7,731 nucleotides of DNA from Oscillospiraceae bacterium. GTDB taxonomy: Bacteria > Bacillota > Clostridia > Oscillospirales > Oscillospiraceae. The notes beneath the pieces were generated by a model. The model did no database searches. It was not told the DNA's origin and worked only from the letters and a program-made list of their open reading frames with translations. A program made the translations under genes and the position numbers. Every line of letters starts with the position of its first letter. Position 1 is the stretch's first letter. The DNA is taken from positions 1-7,731 of the forward strand of contig JAEEUX010000118.1 in NCBI GenBank assembly GCA_016290695.1, given 5' to 3'. Shown one piece after another: positions 1 to 5,901 of this stretch.

Positions 1-209
1 ATGGAAGCATGATTAAGTTCTGTATTAAGAATATTAATGGATGATTATATTACCATTTTATAACATGCCCATCGGATACTGTCAAGAGTTTTGTGCAATA
101 ATGATGAAATTCAAGGAAACATTGCTGATAATATGTTCTAAATTGACTTCTCACACTAATCAACAATAATATGATTATATGTGCCGGAATTACGCGGTAT
201 CGCTCTAAC
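1..209. other. AT-rich intergenic stretch, no gene seen
   Basis: I find no reading frame with a plausible start and ribosome binding site here; all frames are interrupted quickly. A promoter-like pair on the plus strand (TTGACT at 143-148, TAATAT at 167-172, 18-bp spacer) leads only into the degV terminator, so it is probably chance in AT-rich DNA. Positions 177-190 match 4387-4400 exactly (listed as a repeat). The left edge may be the far flank of a gene outside the window. Confidence 0.5.
177..190 (+). repeat. 14-bp direct repeat, copy 1 (ATATGTGCCGGAAT)
   Basis: ATATGTGCCGGAAT occurs here and again, same orientation, at 4387-4400. Both copies lie in AT-rich intergenic DNA beyond the 3' end of a leftward gene (degV family here, the cysteine desulfurase there). 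Exact 14-mers are only mildly unlikely by chance in 7.7 kb, so this may be a remnant of a dispersed intergenic repeat or a coincidence. Confidence 0.3.
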
Positions 210-241
210 AAAAAAGAACGGCTTATCCGCCGTTCTTTTTT
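210..241 (-). terminator. Rho-independent terminator of the degV-family gene (bidirectional)
   Basis: A perfect 13-bp inverted repeat: AAAAAAGAACGGC at 210-222, six-base loop TTATCC, GCCGTTCTTTTTT at 229-241. The stem has a GC-rich core at the loop side and an A/T tract on each outer side, so it can terminate transcription from either direction. It begins about 38 bases past the stop codon of the leftward degV-family gene, which is its most likely client. Confidence 0.9.
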
Positions 242-279
242 ACTATACGTTTCTATTTCAGATTTATAACGCTGCCGCC

Positions 280-1149
280 TTACTTCCTCGGTTTCCCATA
301 GAAAAACGCGGCGAAAAGGCCGGGGCCGGTGTGCGCGCCTATGGTCGGGCCGATAAAGGTCGCTTTAAAATCCTTGAAGCCGTGAAGCTTAACTTCCTCT
401 TCACCGAAGGCTGTAACTCTCTCCAGATCGTCGGAATGGCAGAAATAAAGAGTCTGATTTTCAGGTTCTATGACCGTTTCGCCGATAAGCTCATGCACGC
501 GCTTGAGAGTAGCCTTCTGTCCGCGCGTTTTCTCGATTACCTGCAAGAAGCCCTCTTTGCTGAGGTGCAGGATGGGGTTAATGTTCAATACCGTGCCGAC
601 GACGGCGCCCGTTTTGCTGACTCTGCCGCCGCGGTGTAGATATTTAAGCTCGCCTGTGGTGAAAAAAGTGTTCACAAGGTGGCGTTTTTCAAGAGCCCAT
701 TCGTAACATTCGGTTACGCTCTTCCCTTCCGCGCGCATATTCGCAAGGTCTATGCAGAGCATGCCGTAGGAAACGGAGGCAAGCAGCGAATCAACTACAT
801 AGAGTTCTGCGTCCGGATGCTGCTCAAGAAGCATATCCTTAGCGATTACGGCGTTTGCATATGTGCCCGAAATGCCGCTTCCCATGGCGATATGTAGGAT
901 GGGCTTTTTCTGCTCAAGCAGCGGCGTCCAAAAGTCTATAAAATCCGAACTGTTAATCTGCGACGTTTTGGGTATGAGCCCTGCACGCATTTTATCATAT
1001 AAAAGCTTTGCGGACTCATCGGTCATTTCATCATAAAAGACCTCATCATTAATCGTATATTTCATTTTGAGCGGTACTATATTGTACTTCTTGCAGACAT
1101 CGAGCTTAAGGTCGCAGCCCGAATCCGTGCACAAAATAAAATCGTTCAT
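280..1149 (-). CDS. DegV family protein (FakB-type fatty-acid-binding protein)
   Basis: DegV/FakB proteins bind a long-chain fatty acid and present it to the kinase FakA for phosphorylation, feeding exogenous fatty acids into phospholipid synthesis; they are cytosolic. The 289-residue product has the usual family length and two-domain layout: TDSGCDL at residues 8-14, PKTSQIN at 60-66 with Thr62 in the lipid-binding position, SGISGTY at 91-97, LKYLHRGGR at 168-176 and GPTIGAHTGPG near 267-277, with a His that in FakB contacts the lipid carboxylate. I chose the ATG at 1149 because AAGGAG lies about 10 bases upstream; a longer frame from 1170 would add seven residues covering that site. No fakA is visible and no clear promoter was found. 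The bound lipid cannot be read from sequence. It is monocistronic here, ending at the 210-241 terminator. Confidence 0.92.
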   Translation of the reverse strand: MNDFILCTDSGCDLKLDVCKKYNIVPLKMKYTINDEVFYDEMTDESAKLLYDKMRAGLIPKTSQINSSDFIDFWTPLLEQKKPILHIAMGSGISGTYANAVIAKDMLLEQHPDAELYVVDSLLASVSYGMLCIDLANMRAEGKSVTECYEWALEKRHLVNTFFTTGELKYLHRGGRVSKTGAVVGTVLNINPILHLSKEGFLQVIEKTRGQKATLKRVHELIGETVIEPENQTLYFCHSDDLERVTAFGEEEVKLHGFKDFKATFIGPTIGAHTGPGLFAAFFYGKPRK

Positions 1150-1454
1150 AGCGAAATATCTCCTTTGCATAGCTGTGTATTAGAGCACTCGGCAATACTT
1201 GACGAAATTCTCGCGTGATGCATGATTTCTTATCATAATATTAATTAATGCCGCCTCAGAATGCCCTGTAATTTACCAATCAGTATTTTACCATATTTGA
1301 GCGTCACAGCCTCCCTACTCGTTTCAATTTCCTCTCTACCATCCGTTCTTCAATCAGTATAGTTAAAATAATTACATCTACCGAGAGTAGAATTTGGCTG
1401 ATTTTCTCGCTTTTGGGGCTTGCAATATCTTCCAAGCTGTAATAAAATATAAAC
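1150..1454. other. Intergenic region between divergent degV-family and XRE genes
   Basis: About 305 bp. It holds the degV ribosome binding site (AAGGAG on the minus strand, just above 1155) and, at its right end, the XRE promoter (1420-1448). I found no convincing leftward -35/-10 pair for degV. CAATCAGTAT occurs twice (about 1277-1286 and 1351-1360). On the minus strand, two partial frames read like protein but have no usable start (see rejected items). No RNA gene is recognisable. Confidence 0.5.
1420..1448 (+). promoter_or_regulatory. Candidate sigma-A promoter for the XRE regulator, predicted leaderless
   Basis: TTGCAA (1420-1425), a 17-bp spacer and TAAAAT (1443-1448) form a reasonable -35/-10 pair. 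Seven bases past the -10 falls at 1455, which is the A of the ATG start codon. No Shine-Dalgarno sequence lies in the bases before that ATG, which fits a leaderless transcript. Inferred from spacing only. Confidence 0.45.
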
Positions 1455-2054
1455 ATGGATAACGAAAGCATTAAAAAGACGATTGCGAACAATATCGCCT
1501 GGTACCGAAAACAAAATAAGCTTACGCAAGCAGAGCTCGCCGCAAAAATCAACTATTCCGATAAATCCATTTCAAAATGGGAGCGTGCAGAGGGTCTGCC
1601 GGACATTTGTGTCCTCTCGTCTATGGCTGAGCTATTCGGCGTCACAGTAGACGATTTTCTTCGCGGCGAAAACGAACCGAAGCCAATGAAAGGTTACCCC
1701 AATACGCAGAGGATAATAATCCCCATGATGGCTATGGGGCTTGTCTGGCTCGTCGCGGCGATTCTCTTTTTCAGCGCAACGGTTTTCCTGCCGGAGCTCG
1801 ATAGGGCATGGCTCATTATCATTTACGCCGTTCCCCTCTCCTGCATCGTCTCTATGGTGTTCGCAGAGCTTTGGTGGCCCATCATTCCTCGTATTCTTAG
1901 CGCAAGCGCGCTGATTTGGTCGCTTTCCGTATGCTGTTTTCTCACTTTCCCGATGCATCGTATGGCAACAATATTTATTATCGCGGGAATACTTCAAATT
2001 CTCACGCTCTTGTGGTATACTAATATCGCCGGAAAAAGGAAGCGCAGCAAATAG
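1455..2054 (+). CDS. XRE-family transcriptional regulator with C-terminal membrane domain
   Basis: The 199-residue protein has an N-terminal Cro/C1-type helix-turn-helix (about residues 9-69): WYRKQNKLTQAELAAKIN, then YSDKSISKWERAEGLPD with the SISKWE recognition helix, then LSSMAELFGVTVDDFL. After a short linker come four hydrophobic segments, near 88-111, 118-138, 145-166 and 169-189, ending in the basic tail KRKRSK. The protein is therefore probably a membrane-tethered DNA-binding one-component regulator, a layout common in Clostridia; its signal and targets are unknown. The ATG is the first start after an in-frame stop, and no ribosome binding site precedes it. dapA starts 26 bp downstream, so the two may be cotranscribed, but nothing shows that this protein controls dapA. 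Confidence 0.88.
   Translation: MDNESIKKTIANNIAWYRKQNKLTQAELAAKINYSDKSISKWERAEGLPDICVLSSMAELFGVTVDDFLRGENEPKPMKGYPNTQRIIIPMMAMGLVWLVAAILFFSATVFLPELDRAWLIIIYAVPLSCIVSMVFAELWWPIIPRILSASALIWSLSVCCFLTFPMHRMATIFIIAGILQILTLLWYTNIAGKRKRSK
1993..2021 (+). promoter_or_regulatory. Candidate internal promoter for dapA
   Basis: Inside the 3' end of the XRE gene: TTCAAA (1993-1998), a 17-bp spacer, and TATACT (2016-2021) preceded by TGG, giving an extended -10 (TGnTATACT). The start would be near 2028, leaving a leader of about 53 nt that contains the hairpin over the dapA ribosome binding site. Five of six -10 bases and four of six -35 bases match consensus. Confidence 0.4.
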
Positions 2055-2080
2055 CTCCCCCGGCAGAAAGGAGCTTTTTT
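2053..2080 (+). promoter_or_regulatory. Hairpin with U-tract covering the dapA ribosome binding site
   Basis: AGCTCC (2053-2058) pairs with GGAGCT (2070-2075), with an 11-base loop and a run of six T (2075-2080) ending right at the dapA ATG (2081). The 3' arm contains the dapA Shine-Dalgarno AAAGGAG (2067-2073, 7 bases before the ATG), and the 5' arm begins on the XRE stop codon (2052-2054). The element could mask the site, terminate XRE transcription, or both. With only a 6-bp perfect core, its strength is uncertain. Confidence 0.5.
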
Positions 2081-2974
2081 ATGTCTAAAACCCCTATTTT
2101 CACCGGCTGCGGGACGGCTATGGTTACGCCGTTTGATGCGGATAACAAAATCAATTACGCTAAAGCCGCAGAACTCATAGACCTTCAAATTAAAGGCGGC
2201 ACCTCCGCCGTCGTCATAAACGGCACCACGGGCGAGAACGCCACCCAGCCGCTCGACGAGCATGAGCAGTTCGTAGATTTCTGCGTAAAGCACGCTGCCG
2301 GACGTATTAAGGTTATTTCCGGCGTCGGCAGCAACGATACCATGACCTCTATCCGCCTTGCTCGGAGCGCCGAAGCCTCCGGTGTAGACGGCATCCTCAT
2401 GGTCACCCCTTATTACAACCGCTCCAACCAGGCCGGTCTTGTCCAGCACTTCAGTTATGTGGCCGACCGGGTCAAAGTTCCGATGATAGTCTACAACGTC
2501 CCGAGCCGCACCTCCGTACACATCAGCGTCGATACATATAAAATACTTTCGCAGCATCCGAATATAAACGGCGTCAAGGAAGCCTCCGGCGATATCAGCC
2601 TCTTTGCGAGGACCCGCGCGGCATGCGGCGACGAGCTTAATATTTGGAGCGGGAACGATGATAACACCGTCGCGATGATGGCGATGGGTGCCAAGGGAGT
2701 TATCAGCGTCGCTTCAAATATAGTCCCCGAGGTTGTGACCGAGCTGTGCAAGCTTTGTCTTGACGGAAACTTCACCGCCGCCTCGGAGTTGTATTACAAA
2801 TGGGCGGATTTCTTTGCCAAGATGTTCATAGACGTAAACCCCATCCCCGTAAAAACGGCAATGAACATGCTCGGCTACGATATAGGCGCGCTCAGGCTCC
2901 CTCTTTGGAAAACCTCGGACGAAAATGAAGCCGCTCTCAGAAAAACGCTCATAAACTACGGGCTTTTGAAATAA
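2081..2974 (+). CDS. dapA: 4-hydroxy-tetrahydrodipicolinate synthase (DapA)
   Basis: This enzyme condenses pyruvate with aspartate semialdehyde, the first committed step to diaminopimelate and lysine, in the cytosol. The 297 residues match the family length and form a TIM barrel. Visible active-site elements: GTTGE at 48-52 (Thr49/Thr50), PYYN at 110-113 (Tyr112), YNVPSRT at 138-144 (catalytic Tyr138, carboxylate-binding Arg143) and VKEASGD with Schiff-base Lys166. All fall five residues after their E. coli counterparts (Thr44/45, Tyr107, Tyr133, Arg138, Lys161). At the allosteric lysine site, E. coli His53 and Glu84 correspond to Leu58 and Thr89, while His56 (His61) and Asn80 (Asn85) are kept, so lysine feedback is doubtful. 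The ATG follows AAAGGAG at 7 bases. The related N-acetylneuraminate lyases are less likely given the GTTGE and YNVPSRT motifs. Confidence 0.96.
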   Translation: MSKTPIFTGCGTAMVTPFDADNKINYAKAAELIDLQIKGGTSAVVINGTTGENATQPLDEHEQFVDFCVKHAAGRIKVISGVGSNDTMTSIRLARSAEASGVDGILMVTPYYNRSNQAGLVQHFSYVADRVKVPMIVYNVPSRTSVHISVDTYKILSQHPNINGVKEASGDISLFARTRAACGDELNIWSGNDDNTVAMMAMGAKGVISVASNIVPEVVTELCKLCLDGNFTAASELYYKWADFFAKMFIDVNPIPVKTAMNMLGYDIGALRLPLWKTSDENEAALRKTLINYGLLK

Positions 2975-3004
2975 TCACTATTTATCAGATTATCATATAA
3001 AAAT

Positions 3005-3032
3005 ACAGCAGCCGGTTTACGCCGGCTGCTGT
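3005..3032. terminator. Shared terminator between convergent dapA and hom
   Basis: A perfect 11-bp stem: ACAGCAGCCGG (3005-3015), loop TTTACG, CCGGCTGCTGT (3022-3032). On the minus strand the stem is followed by TATTTTTATA, a good U-rich tail for hom. On the plus strand the tail is GTTGTTAT, weaker but usable for dapA. It lies between the two converging stop codons (2974 and 3056). Confidence 0.88.
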
Positions 3033-3055
3033 GTTGTTATCCTGTACTGCTCTAA

Positions 3056-4267
3056 TCACGCATTATTGCCTAAAACTCTGTAAACCGCAAAAGCGTTTAT
3101 GTTCTCCAGTTTTTCGGCGCACTCGTAACCTGTCATTTCGCGGGTGATAAATGCCGTTCCCTGCCCATCACTTCCGAGGACTTCAATATCTCCGAAAGTA
3201 ACGCTGGCTTCGTCCGCGTCTATCTCAGCGCGGATATACCATCTGTCGGAAAGATCGTTAACCTCACCGGTTATCTCGTCGCCCGCCATATCCCAGGAGA
3301 TAAGGTTACTCCCACATTTGCATTTAGCCGACTCGATAACGTCTGAAACCACCGCGGCAGCCGTAGGGAGTTTGCCCGCGCCCTTGCCGTAGTACATCGT
3401 TTCACCCGTGGCGTTGCCTCTGACGACGACACCGTTGAACACGCCGTCAACGTTGGCAAGGAGGTTATCCTTAAGGAGAACATGCGGCGCAACATAGGAT
3501 ATTATTTTTCCGTTCGGGAGCTTCACCGTGCGGCCGATAAGCTTTATGTTGGCGGAAGCCTTCTGCGCGTAGGCTACGTCGAGCCCGTCAACGCCGGATA
3601 TTCCCTGCGTAGGAACAGAGGCCGGGGCAATATTTTTCCCGAAAGATAGGTCTGCAAGAATGCACATTTTGCGGCAGGTGTCGATGCCGTCTATATCGGC
3701 GGAGGGGTCATGCTCGGCATAACCCTTGCGCTGCGCGTCCTTGAGCGCGTCGTCAAAGCTGACGCCGTCCTTTATCATGGAGGTAAGGATATAATTCGTC
3801 GTTCCGTTCACTATGCCGTAAACCTCTTCGATCTCGTCCGCCGAGAGGCAGGAAATTATCGGGCGAAGGATGGGAACGCCGCCGCCAACGCTCGCTTCAA
3901 AGAGATAACTCACGTTATGCTGCGCGGCGATCTCAAGCAACTCGCAGCCATGTTCGGAAACGAGTTCCTTGTTTGAGGTAACGACGCTCTTGCCCGCCAT
4001 AAGACTGCGCTTTGTAAAATCGTAGGCAACTCTTGCGCCGCCGATAGTTTCGACGACGATGCTGACCTCCGGGTCTTTCTCTATCTCGGCAAAATCCTTC
4101 ACGAAACGGTTTTCATAAGGATTATCCTTAAAATCTCTGATATCGAGAATATATTTAACGTATACCTCTTCTCCCGCGCTTCTGGCAATCTTATCGTGAT
4201 TAATGTCGATAAGCTCAACGACCCCGGAGCCAACCACTCCGAACCCAAGAACGGCGATTTTTACCAT
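3056..4267 (-). CDS. hom: Homoserine dehydrogenase with shortened C-terminal ACT-like domain
   Basis: Reduces aspartate semialdehyde to homoserine with NAD(P)H, the branch to threonine and methionine. The 403-residue product starts with a Rossmann fold (VLGFGVVGSG, glycine motif at about residues 8-15; TSNKELV near 97-103), then the catalytic domain: NGTTNYIL at 154-161 and GYAEHDPSADIDGIDTCRK at 182-200, where Glu185, Asp196 and Lys200 match the spacing of the yeast catalytic residues Glu208, Asp219 and Lys223. The last 62 residues, from RWYIRAEI, look like an ACT domain missing most of its first helix and ligand loop. Two adjacent ATGs exist (4270 and 4267); AAGGTGG is 4 bases from the first and 7 from the second, so I favour 4267. 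It has its own promoter (4322-4350) and a 3' terminator. No aspartokinase domain is fused. Confidence 0.95.
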   Translation of the reverse strand: MVKIAVLGFGVVGSGVVELIDINHDKIARSAGEEVYVKYILDIRDFKDNPYENRFVKDFAEIEKDPEVSIVVETIGGARVAYDFTKRSLMAGKSVVTSNKELVSEHGCELLEIAAQHNVSYLFEASVGGGVPILRPIISCLSADEIEEVYGIVNGTTNYILTSMIKDGVSFDDALKDAQRKGYAEHDPSADIDGIDTCRKMCILADLSFGKNIAPASVPTQGISGVDGLDVAYAQKASANIKLIGRTVKLPNGKIISYVAPHVLLKDNLLANVDGVFNGVVVRGNATGETMYYGKGAGKLPTAAAVVSDVIESAKCKCGSNLISWDMAGDEITGEVNDLSDRWYIRAEIDADEASVTFGDIEVLGSDGQGTAFITREMTGYECAEKLENINAFAVYRVLGNNA

Positions 4268-4321
4268 CATTACCCCACCTTGTATAACAACTTTATGATT
4301 TTAAATTGAAATATTTTTTTG

Positions 4322-4350
4322 ATTATAACATAAGGTTTTCCATTAATCAA
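4322..4350 (-). promoter_or_regulatory. Promoter of hom (sigma-A type, extended -10)
   Basis: Read on the minus strand: TTGATT (4350-4345), a 17-bp spacer, TATAAT (4327-4322), with TG one base before the -10 (TGTTATAAT). Transcription would start near 4315, giving a leader of about 48 nt that is too short for a known lysine, threonine or SAM riboswitch. No operator is evident. Confidence 0.75.
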
Positions 4351-4386
4351 TTTCTATTTTTATAAAATCTGCAAATTGTTCTACAA

Positions 4387-4400
4387 ATATGTGCCGGAAT
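4387..4400 (+). repeat. 14-bp direct repeat, copy 2 (ATATGTGCCGGAAT)
   Basis: Exact match to 177-190. It sits 36 bases beyond the stop of the leftward cysteine desulfurase gene, upstream of the hom promoter. The flanks are both AT-rich but otherwise not alignable beyond a few bases. Confidence 0.3.
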
Positions 4401-4435
4401 AAGCGTCTCCACTTGTTCAATTTGTGCCTATTGGG

Positions 4436-5569
4436 TCACAATGACGGGTAAAGTTCACTTTTGGCGGTTTTGAGCGCCTGTACAAACTCGCGCAGCTCGC
4501 TGGCGGTATTATAACGGGAAAGGCTTATTCTGATGCTTCCATCCATAACTGCGTTAGGCAGGCCCATAGCTTCGAGGACATGGCTGCGCTTGCCCTTTTT
4601 GCAGGCGCTTCCCTTTGAAACGCATATTCCCTTCGCGTCGAGATAATTCATTATAACCTCGCTGCGATATCCGGGAAGCGAAACGCTCAGGATGTGCGGC
4701 GCCGCGCCGTCTCCGATAAAAACAATATCGGGTATATCAACGGAAAGCTGCTCTTTGAGCGTATTTTTCAGACCCAGAATATACTTAATGTCGGCATCAA
4801 GCGTCTCAGCGCACTCTGCAGCAGCCGCCGCGAAGCCCGCTATTGCGGGCATAGCTTCTGTTCCCGAACGGTAGGAGTTTTCCTGTCCGCCTCCGAAAAT
4901 ATAGGGCTGAAGCCGCAGTCCGTCCTTTATATAAAGCGCGCCGCAGCCCTTTGGCCCATGAACCTTATGCGAGCTAATGCTTATCATGTCCGCGCCGAGC
5001 GTTTTCGCCTTAAACGGCAGCTTCAGGAAGCCCTGAACGGCGTCGGTATGTAAAAGCGCCCTGCTGCGCTTTGCCTTAATCGCGCGGGCGATGCCATCTA
5101 TCGGGAAAACGCATCCCGTTTCGTTATTCACCATCATCACCGAGACGAGCGCCGTATCCTCCCGGATTGCCGCTTCAAAGCGCTCCAACGGGATGTTCCC
5201 GTCGCTGTCCGGCTTAAGGTACTCCACCTCGAAGCCGGAGGCTTCAAGCTGCTTCATGGCTTTCAGAACCGCGTCGTGCTCCACGGCAGTCGTAACAACA
5301 TGCTTCCCCACGCGGGAATTGTGCTTTGCGCCGCAGATTACGGCCCAATTGTCCGCTTCCGTCCCGCCGGAGGTGAAGAAGATTTCTTCGTCCTTAGCGC
5401 CGAGCGCGGAGGCAATTTTCCCGCGTGAAGCTTTAAGCAGCTCCGCCGCCGCTCTGCCCGCGCCATGCCCGGACGAAGGATTTCCGAAGCAATCGCCAAG
5501 CGCAAAATTCACGGCTGCTATCGCGCTTTCGCTCGGCTTAGTCGTCGCCGAATTATCAAGATAAATCGT
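4436..5569 (-). CDS. Cysteine desulfurase (NifS/IscS family), apparent ACG start
   Basis: A PLP enzyme that removes sulfur from cysteine as an enzyme-bound persulfide for Fe-S clusters or tRNA thiolation. Numbered from 5569 (377 residues): IYLDNSATT at 2-10, GNPSS at 29-33, GGTEADN at 68-74, His98 in the EHDAV stretch, NNETG at 148-152, SSHK with PLP-binding Lys202, RSGTE at 234-238, and active-site Cys323 in SKGSACKKGKRSHVLEAMG. The frame has no ATG, GTG or TTG between the HPr-like stop (5579-5581) and the conserved IYLDN. ACG at 5569 sits exactly where family members have ATG, six bases after GAGGA. The first standard start, GTG at 5512, would remove the conserved SATT region. It lies 9 bp downstream of the HPr-like gene, so the two form an operon. 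No iscU or thiI is visible. I saw no good terminator before hom, so read-through is possible. Confidence 0.9.
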   Translation of the reverse strand, partial: TIYLDNSATTKPSESAIAAVNFALGDCFGNPSSGHGAGRAAAELLKASRGKIASALGAKDEEIFFTSGGTEADNWAVICGAKHNSRVGKHVVTTAVEHDAVLKAMKQLEASGFEVEYLKPDSDGNIPLERFEAAIREDTALVSVMMVNNETGCVFPIDGIARAIKAKRSRALLHTDAVQGFLKLPFKAKTLGADMISISSHKVHGPKGCGALYIKDGLRLQPYIFGGGQENSYRSGTEAMPAIAGFAAAAAECAETLDADIKYILGLKNTLKEQLSVDIPDIVFIGDGAAPHILSVSLPGYRSEVIMNYLDAKGICVSKGSACKKGKRSHVLEAMGLPNAVMDGSIRISLSRYNTASELREFVQALKTAKSELYPSL

Positions 5570-5578
5570 AGTAATTCC

Positions 5579-5818
5579 TCATTCCTCAATGATTAAATCT
5601 TTAACCGCTTCCATGAAGGACTTCGCGTCGCTCTCCGTCCCGTGAATCTGAACCTCTACCGGCTGGGAAAGGTCAAGGCTGAATATTCCGAGAAGGGACT
5701 TCGCGTCTATCCTGTACCGTCCCGATACTATGTCCGCGTCAAAAGCCTGCAAATTAGCCGCCGTAACGAAATTACGGACGTCTTCGATGGTGATAAGTCT
5801 TATTTTAAAAGAAGTCAT
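5579..5818 (-). CDS. HPr-like protein lacking the phosphocarrier histidine
   Basis: The 79-residue product follows the HPr fold pattern of the PTS phosphocarrier. Aligned by eye to Bacillus subtilis HPr, FDADI (26-30) matches YDADV, and AKSLLGIFSLDL (39-50) matches LKSIMGVMSLGI, so Ser41 takes the place of regulatory Ser46. The GIHARPA segment reads TIEDVRN: His15 becomes Glu12 and Arg17 becomes Val14. It therefore cannot carry phosphate from Enzyme I; a regulatory role like that of Crh is conceivable but unproven. The ATG at 5818 has AGAGGA about 9 bases upstream; a longer frame from 5872 starts with TTG, reads through this site and adds a non-HPr basic segment. It is the first gene of an operon with the cysteine desulfurase and has a strong promoter. 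No other PTS gene is in view. Confidence 0.82.
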   Translation of the reverse strand: MTSFKIRLITIEDVRNFVTAANLQAFDADIVSGRYRIDAKSLLGIFSLDLSQPVEVQIHGTESDAKSFMEAVKDLIIEE

Positions 5819-5872
5819 TCGGGCAATTCCTCTCTTCCTCTTATTCTTTGAGTTTATAACTTGATTATTCAA

Positions 5873-5901
5873 TTGCGATGTTATACTATATACTATATTA
5901 T
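5873..5901 (+). promoter_or_regulatory. Promoter of mtaB
   Basis: TTGCGA (5873-5878), 17-bp spacer, TATTAT (5896-5901), giving a start near 5908 and a leader of about 42 nt. A second possible pair is TTGATT (5861-5866) with TATACT (5882-5887), but its spacer is only 15 bp. The -10 box overlaps the opposing -10 of the HPr-like gene. Confidence 0.55.

Noticed and set aside
143..172. Promoter-like TTGACT-18-TAATAT on the plus strand.
   Set aside because: Nothing on the plus strand follows it except a terminator and the antisense of degV; AT-rich DNA produces such matches often.
181..639. A 152-codon plus-strand frame antisense to the degV-family gene.
   Set aside because: It starts with GTG without a ribosome binding site and passes through the 210-241 terminator; it is the shadow of a gene with clear motifs.
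1237..1330. A minus-strand reading ending TLKYGKILIGKLQGILRRH that looks protein-like, in another frame from the previous item, suggesting a decayed gene.
   Set aside because: It is preceded by an in-frame stop, has no start, and is too short to name a family. A pseudogene remnant is possible but unsupported.
1304..1552. An 82-codon minus-strand frame with hydrophobic stretches and a basic end (ERMVERKLKRVGRL), overlapping the start of the XRE gene.
   Set aside because: It has no ribosome binding site at any start, overlaps about 98 bases of a convincing gene, and contains its promoter. The hydrophobic reading can arise from the opposite strand of the helix-turn-helix region.
4267..4315. Riboswitch in the hom leader.
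   Set aside because: The predicted leader is only about 48 nt, AT-rich and without a stable stem.
4422..4441. TTGTG/CACAA inverted repeat at the end of the cysteine desulfurase gene as a terminator.
   Set aside because: The stem is five base pairs and the minus-strand tail is ATTGAAC, not a U-tract, so it is unlikely to terminate.
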